Positions 15,892 to 23,545 of a stretch of DNA of 34,292 nt are shown one piece after another. How positions within the stretch are numbered: the first letter of the stretch is position 1; each line of letters opens with the position of its first letter. The notes under the pieces are model-generated. The model worked only from the letters and a program-made list of their open reading frames with translations. It had not been told where the DNA came from and did not search any database. The stretch lies in contig JAAZLQ010000399.1 of assembly GCA_012799255.1 (NCBI GenBank), positions 1-34,292 on the forward strand, read 5' to 3'. The position numbers and the translations under genes were made by a program. The DNA comes from Bacillota bacterium (GTDB taxonomy: Bacteria > Bacillota_G > Limnochordia > DTU010).

Positions 15892-16170
15892 GTGGCTGTG
15901 GGAGTTAATAGTATTCAGCAAATTAAGCTGGACTTAGAGTCGTGTGTGGGCAAACGGGTTAAACTCCGTGCCAATCGCGGTCGGAAGAAAATTATTGAAG
16001 CGGAGGGTGTCATTGAAAACACCTATCCAAAGATTTTCGTCGTGAAGCTAGATGCATCCCATTCAGTTGAGCGTTTGTCCTACACTTATGCGGACGTTCT
16101 AACCAAGACGGTAGAAGTTACTGTTGAAGACGATTGTATGATTGGGGACATCTCAGCCGCCAATTCATAA
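15892..16170 (+). CDS. veg: Veg protein
   Basis: A 92-residue Veg-family protein with the conserved middle GKRVKLRANRGRKKIIEAEG followed by VIENTYPKIFVVKLD. In B. subtilis Veg is abundant, is made from a very strong vegetative promoter and stimulates biofilm formation; its biochemical activity is unclear. GTG 15892 is preferred over GTG 15883, because AAGGCGGTGA at 15877-15886 overlaps the earlier codon and is well spaced to the later one. Tandem consensus promoters precede it and a strong terminator follows, so it seems to be a highly expressed single-gene unit, as in Bacillus. Confidence 0.93.
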   Translation: MAVGVNSIQQIKLDLESCVGKRVKLRANRGRKKIIEAEGVIENTYPKIFVVKLDASHSVERLSYTYADVLTKTVEVTVEDDCMIGDISAANS

Positions 16171-16181
16171 AACGACAGACT

Positions 16182-16207
16182 AAAGCACCGATATTCGGTG
16201 CTTTTTT
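16182..16207 (+). terminator. Intrinsic terminator after veg
   Basis: AAGCACCG (16183-16190), loop ATATT, CGGTGCTT (16196-16203), continuing into a run of six T residues. A textbook terminator just after the veg stop codon. Confidence 0.92.
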
Positions 16208-16241
16208 CATGCCTTCTTTCATAAGAATCAAGGAGGAGGCG

Positions 16242-17495
16242 ATGGAGTTGGTGTGGTGGCCAGGTAGAAGTTTAGGATCCCGGACGCTTCGTTTTGGAGA
16301 CAAGGGGACAGATGTCAACCAATTGCATGAGTTCTTGCGCCTCCAGGGCTATGACTTAGGTGAGGAAGAGGAATACGGATATTTGACCAAAGACGCGGTT
16401 CGGCAGTTCCAGCGCGACCATGGTTTAGTCGCGGATGGAATTGCAGGCAAGCGTTTTTTTGCCTTAGTGCTGAAGGAAAACCTTCCGATCCGCCGCCGCG
16501 TTCATGTGGTTCAACCCCAAGAAACATTAGCCCAGATTGCTCAGACTTATGGAGTGGGAGTTGAGGCTTTTAGCCGCTCTACTCGCAAAAGGGAAATATA
16601 CCCGGGGCAGCGTTTGGTGTTTTTTGATCGGGAAGTCTGGGGAAGGTGCACTAATGGGAGTAAAGCCAAAGCTCCTGCGCAGGCAGTTACTGGGGTGGTA
16701 TGTGTTGATCCAAGCCTTGTTTCTGAGCATTTGCCCTGTGTGGTTCAGCCCCTATTAAACGGTAATGCGGACGAGATCCAGATTCATAATCGTCTCAAGA
16801 CTCCTAAAAGGAGGAAAAAAACCGCTTCCTACCTCGTGGACTCTGTTCCGGCAGATTGCGGGCTGTTCCTCCCCTGGAAGGAAGTGCCGGCACTAGATGG
16901 AGTCCGTTACATAAAACTGTTAAGCAAGTTACGGAATGATCTGCCCAAGACATCCATGCTATGGGTTGAGCTAGGTCCCGGTGTTCCGCCTTGGAGACTA
17001 TCGGGAGGAGTGGATTATGCCAGAGTAAACGAGCTAGTCGATCGGATTGTGTTAGACTTACCCGTTCCAGAAGAGCCTGCATCACTTTTTCAAAGGGCGG
17101 CAACAGAAGAACTCTTGCACAAAATATTGAGGCATGTCCATTCCTGGAAAATTCTTCTTAACGTACCTATCTATGCTTTGGAATGGGAGCTTACTTCAGA
17201 AGGGACAAAAAGGGCTAAATTTCCATACTCAACGGCATTATCTCGTGCCTTTCGTCATGGAGCGCGGCTGAAGGAGGATGAGCAGGGTGAACTCTTTTAC
17301 TACTATCAAAGTAAGGGGAGACACTTTCAGATTCGCCTTCCTCACCATGCTTCCATATCACAAATTTGTGCTCTAGCCAATAGTTATAATCTCGCAGGAG
17401 TGATCTTGGATGAGCTCGGTCAAGAAGACCCAAGGATTTGGCAAATCATACATCAGCATTTCCGCACCGCCAAGCTGAATATTTCTGCGGAATAG
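16242..17495 (+). CDS. PG-binding/LysM protein with degenerate GH18-like domain
   Basis: A 417-residue protein. Residues 15-75 form a PG_binding_1 domain (GDKGTDVNQLHEFLRLQGY ... YGYLTKDAVRQFQRDHGL). Residues 87-130 resemble LysM (VHVVQPQETLAQIAQTYGV). From about 195 the sequence follows the second half of the GH18 barrel of spore enzymes such as SleL: CGLFLPWKEVP aligns with the catalytic DGINIDFEYVP, VPIYALEW with the GIPLYGYDW strand, and NLAGVILDELGQEDPRIW with the final strand. The catalytic Asp and Glu are replaced by Pro and Lys, and only about 60 residues separate the LysM domain from the active-site position, so the front of the barrel is largely missing. It is probably a non-catalytic wall- or spore-binding protein; there is no signal peptide. 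ATG follows AAGGAGGAGG. Confidence 0.75.
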   Translation: MELVWWPGRSLGSRTLRFGDKGTDVNQLHEFLRLQGYDLGEEEEYGYLTKDAVRQFQRDHGLVADGIAGKRFFALVLKENLPIRRRVHVVQPQETLAQIAQTYGVGVEAFSRSTRKREIYPGQRLVFFDREVWGRCTNGSKAKAPAQAVTGVVCVDPSLVSEHLPCVVQPLLNGNADEIQIHNRLKTPKRRKKTASYLVDSVPADCGLFLPWKEVPALDGVRYIKLLSKLRNDLPKTSMLWVELGPGVPPWRLSGGVDYARVNELVDRIVLDLPVPEEPASLFQRAATEELLHKILRHVHSWKILLNVPIYALEWELTSEGTKRAKFPYSTALSRAFRHGARLKEDEQGELFYYYQSKGRHFQIRLPHHASISQICALANSYNLAGVILDELGQEDPRIWQIIHQHFRTAKLNISAE

Positions 17496-17595
17496 ACATG
17501 TTTTCGGGGCTTCATTCATAGATATTAGAGAAAGTTGGCGATGGCATCGATCAATCCATGGCCGACGGAATATAGGGCAAAAAAGGGGGAGAGAG

Positions 17596-19176
17596 ATGAG
17601 CCTAAGTGTGAAAGAAAACCGCGTCGTTGCGGTGAATCGTGTGGGGGAAAACACGCTCCAAACAGTCCTCCAGGGTAAGGTTGAATTGCCAAGCACCGCA
17701 GCTCCCGTAGGAAGAATCGTTTGGGTGAAGGGTACTCCCGTTGTGCAATCCTTCGCCACAGATCAGGATCGTGTCTATGTTCAGGGAGCAATTGATCTTA
17801 CCATGATCTACGTGCCTGAAACGTTTGATGACGAGCCGGCGGGACTTAAGCGGGTGGAATGGCCTAGTGCCCTCCCCTTTGACACTCATGTTGAGGTAAT
17901 CGGGGCGGAGCCAGAAATGAACTCCAAAGTGGAGATGACTCTCTTAGCGTGTGAATGGGATCTAGGCGCTGGACAATATTCGCTGGATGTGGATTTGATT
18001 GTGGCAGTGACAGTGCAGGTTGATCAAGTACGTGATTACAATGTGATCAGTGATGTGAACTTGGCCAAACCGGTTAAACTCAGCACGGATGGACTAGTTT
18101 TAAACCCACTGGGTGAGGCTTTAGAGTTTACTGTTGACAAAGAGAACACAGGAATATTGGAGTTTGAGTTGGGCGAAGCAGCTGTTCAGACCATCTTGGA
18201 CGTAACAGCGAAAGTCCAACTAGAAGAGGTAGAGTTGGGCGATGGCAAATTGGGCATTAAAGGCTGGACCACGTTGGAAGTCCTTTATGAACTGGACGAT
18301 CTTTCTGTTCAGTATTATACCTTTGGGCAGGTATTGCCTTTCGAGCTTGGATACGACAATCCCCAAATTAGACCAGAACTAGTATTAGAACACCGTTTGC
18401 AACCTCGTTGTGAGTGCTTCGTAGTTAATGAGGGGCGGAATATGCGGGTTGAACTGAACCTGACGGGCGTATTCTTTTTAAAGAGCCGACAGCCAGTTCA
18501 GGTACTGACCGATGTTGCTGCACCAGGCAATCAAGTGGAAGTGCGAACGGAGCTTGTGGCCTTGGACAGTTTTGTGAACTCAAAGGAACAGCAAGGAATA
18601 GTACGGGGTCTGATCGAACTCAGTCACGACTTGCCTCCCATCCGGGAGATTTTGAAAACCGGTGCAACTTGTCATGTTACAGACTTTGAGGTAGATGAGG
18701 ATAAGTTGGTGATCGAGGGTGTACTGGATGTGGAGCTCTTTTATTTAGCTCATTCCGAAGAAGATACGAAGCCACTTTTCCGAGGATTTTTCCCTGAAGT
18801 AATACCATTTGAACAGACACTTGTGGTTCCAGGCTTGGAGCTTGGTATGCAGCCGAGAATTTCGCTAGCCGTTATTTCGGTCAAACCAGATTTAATTAAT
18901 CGGGAGACTCTGGAAGTGGCTACAACCCTACGCTTTACAGTGGATGTGGTGGAATACTTAGAAGTAGATGCGGTGGTAGAAGCTGTAGAGGTTGAACCAA
19001 TGCCTGAAGACCCTCCCACCCTTACCTATGTCTTTGTACAGAATGGAGATACTGTTTGGAAACTATCCCGACGTTACCACACAACGGAGGAAGCAATTTT
19101 GGAAGCGAACCCAAGCTTGCAGGATGATCCGCAAAGTCTCAAGCCAGGCGACCACATTTACATTCCTCGAAACTAG
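17596..19176 (+). CDS. sipL: SipL-like spore morphogenesis protein (DUF3794 repeats plus LysM)
   Basis: A 526-residue protein made mostly of beta-rich DUF3794 (SPOCS) repeats, about three, covering residues 20-460. The last 50 residues are a LysM domain (VFVQNGDTVWKLSRRYHTTE ... LKPGDHIYIPRN). This is the architecture and size of C. difficile SipL, which binds SpoIVA through its LysM domain and is needed for coat assembly and engulfment. Orthology is inferred from layout and from its position near ispE; sequence comparison would be needed to prove it. There is no signal peptide, in line with action in the mother-cell cytoplasm. ATG follows GGGGGAGAGAG. The 100 bases upstream hold no promoter I can defend, although a sigma-E promoter would be expected. 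A strong terminator follows. Confidence 0.82.
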   Translation: MSLSVKENRVVAVNRVGENTLQTVLQGKVELPSTAAPVGRIVWVKGTPVVQSFATDQDRVYVQGAIDLTMIYVPETFDDEPAGLKRVEWPSALPFDTHVEVIGAEPEMNSKVEMTLLACEWDLGAGQYSLDVDLIVAVTVQVDQVRDYNVISDVNLAKPVKLSTDGLVLNPLGEALEFTVDKENTGILEFELGEAAVQTILDVTAKVQLEEVELGDGKLGIKGWTTLEVLYELDDLSVQYYTFGQVLPFELGYDNPQIRPELVLEHRLQPRCECFVVNEGRNMRVELNLTGVFFLKSRQPVQVLTDVAAPGNQVEVRTELVALDSFVNSKEQQGIVRGLIELSHDLPPIREILKTGATCHVTDFEVDEDKLVIEGVLDVELFYLAHSEEDTKPLFRGFFPEVIPFEQTLVVPGLELGMQPRISLAVISVKPDLINRETLEVATTLRFTVDVVEYLEVDAVVEAVEVEPMPEDPPTLTYVFVQNGDTVWKLSRRYHTTEEAILEANPSLQDDPQSLKPGDHIYIPRN

Positions 19177-19193
19177 GGTAGTGAAGATCGTGG

Positions 19194-19218
19194 TGGACCC
19201 CTCCGGGGTCCATTTTTT
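19194..19218 (+). terminator. Intrinsic terminator after the sipL-like gene
   Basis: TGGACCCC (19194-19201), loop TCC, GGGGTCCA (19205-19212), then six T residues. A strong eight-pair GC-rich stem. Confidence 0.93.
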
Positions 19219-19269
19219 ATTTCAGGGGCATAATATCCTTTGATCTCTGTGAAATTGGGGGTAATGGAT

Positions 19270-19701
19270 ATGATGTCCCTTTTGCTCGCGGCTTTGTCGG
19301 GACTTTTGATGGCGCTACAGGGTTCTTTAAACACCGCCCTGGGTAAAGTGGTTGGTCTGTTAGAAGCTACGTTTGTAGTACATGTGGTGGGTTCTCTGGT
19401 CAGTTTATCTTTGCTTATTGCTGGCTTAGGAAAAGGTAACTTGCTAGACTTTAAGGCTGCACCTTGGTACACTTATCTTGGTGGTCTTTTGGGGGTTGCG
19501 ATAGCTTATTTAGTGGTTGCGTCCATGTCTAAAGTGGGGGTAGCATCTGCCACTACCGCGATCATCCTGGGACAAGTAATAACAGCTGCTGTAGTGGATT
19601 TTTTTGGCTGGTTCGGTCTAGAACCAGTACCCTTTAGCATCTGGAAGGGGCTCGGAATCTTGCTTATGGCTGGTGGTGCTTGGCTGCTTTTGTCACACTA
19701 A
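19270..19701 (+). CDS. Small DMT-family membrane protein (YdcZ/DUF606-like)
   Basis: A membrane protein of about 143 residues with five hydrophobic helices, the size of half a drug/metabolite transporter. Family-like features are LLMALQGSLNTALGK in the first helix, VVHVVGSL in the second, and WYTYLGGLLGVAIAYLVV in the third. Such short DMT proteins usually work as dimers; the substrate is unknown. The start is uncertain: ATG 19270 is best spaced from the GGGGGTA at 19257-19263, while ATG 19264 is too close. It stands alone between the sipL terminator and ispE, and I see no clear promoter. Confidence 0.82.
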   Translation: MMSLLLAALSGLLMALQGSLNTALGKVVGLLEATFVVHVVGSLVSLSLLIAGLGKGNLLDFKAAPWYTYLGGLLGVAIAYLVVASMSKVGVASATTAIILGQVITAAVVDFFGWFGLEPVPFSIWKGLGILLMAGGAWLLLSH

Positions 19702-19757
19702 AGGTAGGAGGAATTTTCTGTTTAGTGCGGAAATAAAGCTAGGATAGGGGGATTTTT

Positions 19758-20642
19758 ATGGATCAGATTTGCCTGAAGGCCTACGGCAAGATTAATTTAA
19801 CACTGGACGTTGTAGGTCGTCGAGATGATGGTTATCACTTGTTAAGCAGTGTGATGCAGTCCATCTCTTTAGGCGATACGATCACCCTGACCAAGAGTCC
19901 CCAAAGTATTACTATCAACACTGATCACCCCGAGCTGCCCACTGATGAACGCAACATTTGCTGGCGAGCAGTGAATGCTTTTCAAACCTTTACAAATCTG
20001 GCAAGTGGAGTGGAGATTGAGCTAAAGAAGCAAATACCCATGGCCGCAGGCTTGGGTGGAGGAAGCGCAGATGCTGCAGCTGTACTCCAAGGTTTAAATA
20101 AATTGTATGAAACTCAGTTAGATCTTAAACAACTCCAACAGATTGGCCTTTCAGTCGGGGCTGATGTCCCCTTCTGTTTGCAAGGTGGTACTTGTTTAGT
20201 TGAGGGTATTGGGGATGTGGTTACCTCCCTTCCAGCCTTTCCACAAGCAAGCTTTGTGCTAGTGAAGCCGGATACTGGGGTTTCTACCGCCCAAGTATAC
20301 AAAGGGCTTGACCAGCGTTTTCACGGAGTCCGGTCCACCCAAACGTTTGTTAAGCTACTAGTGGAGGACAAAGGACCAGAAGTCTTAGGTACTGTCTGTG
20401 AAAATGCTTTAGAGTCAGTGACTAGAACCTTGGTTCCCGAAGTAAATGTTTGGAAAAAACGTCTTCTGGCACATGGCGCTCTTGGGGCGCTTATGAGTGG
20501 AAGTGGGCCCACGGTCTTTGGCCTTTTCGCTCAGGAGGATCTGGCTCAGAGTTTTCGAAATACTTTTCAAGACCAAGCTCAAATCTTTGTGGTAAAGCCC
20601 ATTAATATAGGTGTGTGCGAAATGAACGGAGGAGACCGATAG
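19758..20642 (+). CDS. ispE: 4-diphosphocytidyl-2-C-methyl-D-erythritol kinase
   Basis: A 294-residue GHMP kinase of normal length. It phosphorylates CDP-methylerythritol in the non-mevalonate isoprenoid pathway, which supplies undecaprenyl phosphate for the wall. Motifs: KAYGKINLTLDVVGRRDDGY with the substrate-site Lys at the N terminus, the ATP loop PMAAGLGGGSADAAA, and the C-terminal GALMSGSGPTVFGLF. ATG follows ATAGGGGG. ispE near veg and upstream of glmU/prs is the usual order in Firmicutes. The nucleotidyltransferase gene starts two bases after its stop. Confidence 0.96.
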   Translation: MDQICLKAYGKINLTLDVVGRRDDGYHLLSSVMQSISLGDTITLTKSPQSITINTDHPELPTDERNICWRAVNAFQTFTNLASGVEIELKKQIPMAAGLGGGSADAAAVLQGLNKLYETQLDLKQLQQIGLSVGADVPFCLQGGTCLVEGIGDVVTSLPAFPQASFVLVKPDTGVSTAQVYKGLDQRFHGVRSTQTFVKLLVEDKGPEVLGTVCENALESVTRTLVPEVNVWKKRLLAHGALGALMSGSGPTVFGLFAQEDLAQSFRNTFQDQAQIFVVKPINIGVCEMNGGDR

Positions 20643-20644
20643 CG

Positions 20645-21412
20645 ATGAAAGTTGATGCCGTAGTTCTAGCAGGAGCTCCCAATGAAGGTCAATTGAAAGA
20701 AGCCAGTTCAGCAAAATGGGAGGCGACCATCCCCATTCACGGAAAACCCATGGTGAATTACGTAATTGAGGCTCTCCAAGAGTCTGAGCATATTGCCAAG
20801 GTAGTTGTGGTGGGTCCACTAGAGCTTAAAGATCTTTTACCTGCCAAGTGTCTCTGGGTAGAGGCTGGTCAAAGTCTTACAGAAAACATCTTTAGGGCCA
20901 TGGAGCATTTAGAGCAGAAAAACAAAATATTACTAGTCACATCGGATATTCCTTTCGTGCACGCCGAATCCATCGATGATTTTATCGAACGTTGTGCTGA
21001 ACTTTCTGGAGACGTGTATTACCCCTTGATCTCCAAAGAGGCTAATCAGCAGATGTATCCAGAGACGGTACGTACCTATTTCACACTCAAAGAAGGATCC
21101 TTTACGGGGGGCAATCTGCTACTTGTTACCCCAGAAGCTATCAATAATTCCCGTTGGGTAATGGACGAACTTTTCTTGCAGCGTAAGAAGCCCTGGAAAG
21201 TCATTCGCTTATTGGGTTTCCTTTTTATTCTAAAGTTCATGACCAAGCAACTAACTTTACGAGAATTAGAACAGCGGGCTAGCTCCATTTTAGGTTATAA
21301 GGGTGTCTTTATTATTACACCCTACCCAGAGTTGGGTACGGATGTGGATAAACCCAGTGACCTCGAGCTAGCACTGAAGATCATATCGTCTGTGCAGGGC
21401 AAGGAGGCTTAG
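20645..21412 (+). CDS. GT-A fold nucleotidyltransferase family protein, substrate unknown
   Basis: A 255-residue protein with the nucleotidyltransferase (MobA/IspD-like) layout: VDAVVLAGAPNEGQLKE at the N terminus in place of the classic LAAGxGTRM loop, IPIHGKPMVNYVIEALQ as the second motif, and LLVTSDIPFVHAESIDDFIE as the metal-binding Asp region. A middle helical insertion (ELFLQRKKPWKVIRLLGF) is typical of this uncharacterised Firmicutes group found next to ispE. The changed N-terminal loop makes the usual sugar-nucleotide reaction uncertain. ATG 20645 follows GGAGGAG and lies two bases after the ispE stop, so the two are surely cotranscribed. Confidence 0.75.
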   Translation: MKVDAVVLAGAPNEGQLKEASSAKWEATIPIHGKPMVNYVIEALQESEHIAKVVVVGPLELKDLLPAKCLWVEAGQSLTENIFRAMEHLEQKNKILLVTSDIPFVHAESIDDFIERCAELSGDVYYPLISKEANQQMYPETVRTYFTLKEGSFTGGNLLLVTPEAINNSRWVMDELFLQRKKPWKVIRLLGFLFILKFMTKQLTLRELEQRASSILGYKGVFIITPYPELGTDVDKPSDLELALKIISSVQGKEA

Positions 21413-21425
21413 CAATTATTCTGGG

Positions 21426-21498
21426 CGGGTGTCGACCGGCAGACTGGATTCTACCTTAAGTTCCTGTGGAACACCTCGTCAAACCGGCGGGGTTTTTT
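21426..21498 (+). promoter_or_regulatory. Possible attenuator in the glmU leader
   Basis: ACCTCG (21473-21478) pairs with CGGGGT (21488-21493) across a nine-base loop (one G-U), directly followed by a T run: an intrinsic terminator shape ending 30 bases before glmU. GTTCC/GGAAC (21460-21472) forms a small hairpin just before it. GGGTGT (21427-21432) can pair with ACACCT (21471-21476) and would then break the terminator stem. It may simply end the ispE transcript or may attenuate glmU; the sequence does not decide. Confidence 0.5.
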
Positions 21499-21528
21499 CC
21501 TGCGATATCAATTTTAGGAGGCTCAAGA

Positions 21529-22530
21529 ATGGCAAAATCGGCGGCAATTATTCTTGCTGCGGGACAGGGATCGAGAATGCGTTCAAATCTAGCCAAGGTG
21601 CTTCATCCCTTAGCGGGCTTGGAAATGGTGAATCACGTGGTTAGAAATGTACGTTTGGCAGCCTTTGATCAGATTATTGTGGTCATTGGTTATCAAGCAG
21701 ATAAAGTACGGGCGGTGTTAGATGGAGTAACTTTGGCGGAGCAAAAGGAGCAGTTAGGAACAGGTCACGCGGTTGATCAGTGCCGGGATATCTTGCAGGA
21801 GTTCGAAGGTCCTGTCTTGGTAACCTATGGCGATACCCCTCTCTTTCGGAGCGAAACATTCCAGAGGTTGCTGGAATATCATGTTCAAGAGGGGGCGTCT
21901 GCCACCATACTAACTGCTAAGGTCTCAGATCCAAGCGGATATGGGAGAATTTTGCGCGACGAAAACAATCGGGTTTTAGGTGTGGTGGAACACAAAGATG
22001 CCAATCAAGAGCAGCGCCTGATTTCAGAAATAAATACGGGCACCTATGTCTTTGATTCGAAGCTTCTATTCCGGTATCTAGCCCAAATCACGCCCCATAA
22101 CGTTCAGGCAGAGTATTATCTTCCTGATGTGTTGCCTTTGATGATCAATGATGGGCACAAGGCAGCGGGGTTTGTCTTGGAGGATGCTACAGAGAGTATG
22201 GGTATTAATGATCGGGTCCAACTTGCTGAAGCAGAAGCGATCTTGCGAGATCGAATCTGCCACTATTGGCAGGAGAAAGGGGTCACTATTATTGATCCAA
22301 AGTCTACCTGGATCGAATGGGATTGCGAAATAGGACAGGATACAGTGATCTATCCAGGCAGTTTCATTCAAAATAACACTATCATTGGGCAAGACTGCGT
22401 TATCGGTCCCAATTGCCGACTATCTGGTGCCACGCTCAGTAGTGGTGTTAGATTAGAAAGCGCAGTCATCGTGGATCGGACAATAGGTCCAGAGGAGAAA
22501 GTTGTTCCGTTTTCATATTTTTCCAAGTAA
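21529..22530 (+). CDS. glmU: C-terminally short GlmU, UDP-GlcNAc pyrophosphorylase part
   Basis: A 333-residue protein against about 455 for bifunctional GlmU. The N-terminal uridyltransferase domain is complete: AAIILAAGQGSRMRSNLAKVL, the QLGTGHAV motif, TYGDTPLF, and the NTGTYVFD region. A left-handed beta-helix begins (IIGQDCVIGPNCRLSGATL) but the protein stops at VVPFSYFSK, where full-length GlmU reads HLTY before its acetyltransferase site. The position of the acetyl-CoA-domain Lys (VKK in homologues) is Asp here. It should therefore make UDP-GlcNAc from GlcNAc-1-P but not acetylate glucosamine-1-P. The stop is clean and prs follows at once, so this is not an obvious frameshift. ATG 21529 follows TTAGGAGG. 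Confidence 0.9.
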   Translation: MAKSAAIILAAGQGSRMRSNLAKVLHPLAGLEMVNHVVRNVRLAAFDQIIVVIGYQADKVRAVLDGVTLAEQKEQLGTGHAVDQCRDILQEFEGPVLVTYGDTPLFRSETFQRLLEYHVQEGASATILTAKVSDPSGYGRILRDENNRVLGVVEHKDANQEQRLISEINTGTYVFDSKLLFRYLAQITPHNVQAEYYLPDVLPLMINDGHKAAGFVLEDATESMGINDRVQLAEAEAILRDRICHYWQEKGVTIIDPKSTWIEWDCEIGQDTVIYPGSFIQNNTIIGQDCVIGPNCRLSGATLSSGVRLESAVIVDRTIGPEEKVVPFSYFSK

Positions 22531-22547
22531 ACATGGGGGGCTACAAA

Positions 22548-23495
22548 GTGAGCGTACAGGGCAAGAGATTTAAGGTTTTCAGCGGGAACGCCAATCAGGA
22601 ACTGGCACAAAAAATCTGCGGAGTTTTAGGTATTGAGCTGGGACAAGCAGAATTATTGAGGTTTAAAGATGGGGAAATTAGGGCAAGAAATCTAGAGAGT
22701 GTGCGTGGTGCTGAGGTCTTTTTGATCCAACCACTGAATTATCCGTCTGCAGAACACATTATGGAACTTCTGATCATGATTGATGCTATGCAGAGGGCTT
22801 CAGCTAAAGAGGTTTGTGCAGTCATTCCCTATTACGCCTACGCTAGGCAGGATCGTAAGACCCAGCCGCGGGATCCGATTGCAGCTAAGTTATTAGCAAA
22901 CTTACTCACAGCAGCGGGGGCAGACCGAGTGGTCACGCTTGATTTGCACGCCGGGCAAATCCAGGGCTTCTTTGATATTCCAGTGGATAACCTCAAGGGA
23001 ATCCCCATCATTACTGAGTATTTGCTAAAGAAAAAACTAGAGAATGTAATTGTTGTATCTCCTGACGTAGGCGGTGTTGTACGAGCTAGGGAACTGGCTG
23101 ATCGTCTCAACTGCCAAATCGCTATTGTTGATAAAAGAAGACCGAAGCCGAATATGGCCGAAGTAATGAACATCATTGGCGAAGTCAGTGGAAAGACAGC
23201 GATCCTGATTGATGACATGATTGATACTGGTGGAACAATTGTCAATGCGGCTAATGCCCTGATAGAGAAGGGGGCTACAGATGTTTACGCTTGCTGTACC
23301 CATGCTGTCTTCTCTGATCCTGCTCCGGAAATTTTGCAGGCAAGTCCCTTGAAGGAGATTGTAGTCACTGACAGTATCCATCTACCTGAGGATAAGCAAA
23401 TTCCGAAACTCACAGTCTTATCTGTCGCTCCACTCTTTGCAGAGGCCATTAGAAGGATTTTCGAAGAAAGGCCAGTGAGCAAGCTGTTTGACTAA
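22548..23495 (+). CDS. prs: Ribose-phosphate pyrophosphokinase
   Basis: A 315-residue PRPP synthase of normal length; it makes 5-phosphoribosyl-1-pyrophosphate from ribose-5-phosphate and ATP. Motifs: FSGNANQELAQKI at the start, the RQDRKTQPRDPI flexible loop region, DLHAGQIQGFFDIPVDNL, VSPDVGGVVRARELADRL, and the PRPP loop ILIDDMIDTGGTI. GTG 22548 is preferred over ATG 22533: the G-run at 22535-22540 is well placed as its ribosome binding site, and no such site lies before the ATG. It follows glmU closely, the order conserved across Firmicutes. The rplY promoter overlaps its stop codon. Confidence 0.95.
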   Translation: MSVQGKRFKVFSGNANQELAQKICGVLGIELGQAELLRFKDGEIRARNLESVRGAEVFLIQPLNYPSAEHIMELLIMIDAMQRASAKEVCAVIPYYAYARQDRKTQPRDPIAAKLLANLLTAAGADRVVTLDLHAGQIQGFFDIPVDNLKGIPIITEYLLKKKLENVIVVSPDVGGVVRARELADRLNCQIAIVDKRRPKPNMAEVMNIIGEVSGKTAILIDDMIDTGGTIVNAANALIEKGATDVYACCTHAVFSDPAPEILQASPLKEIVVTDSIHLPEDKQIPKLTVLSVAPLFAEAIRRIFEERPVSKLFD

Positions 23496-23516
23496 AACGT
23501 ACAAGAATGATATCAT
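23488..23516 (+). promoter_or_regulatory. Sigma-A promoter of rplY
   Basis: TTGACT (23488-23493), 17-base spacer, TATCAT (23511-23516): five of six matches in each hexamer. The -35 box overlaps the prs stop codon and the start of rplY is 30 bases downstream of the -10 box. In B. subtilis the equivalent gene (ctc) is under sigma-B; nothing here looks like a sigma-B site. Confidence 0.8.
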
Positions 23517-23545
23517 AAGGCGAATGTAAAGGAGGTAGCGATACA

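Noticed and set aside
17496..17595. Sigma-E promoter upstream of the sipL-like gene
   Set aside because: GAATA (17490) and CATTCATA (17513) are weak and too far apart for sigma-E; nothing else in the 100 bases is convincing.
19702..19757. Small gene after the AGGAGG at about 19706
   Set aside because: No start codon with more than three codons follows the site; it is probably a chance match or remnant.
21421..21498. tRNA-like or T-box element before glmU
   Set aside because: No cloverleaf and no T-box sequence of the AGGGTGGNACCGCG type; only a terminator-like hairpin and short pairings are visible.
22480..22547. Frameshift truncating glmU
   Set aside because: The translation is coherent to the stop, and the following bases belong to the prs ribosome binding site and start, so no displaced C-terminal domain is present.
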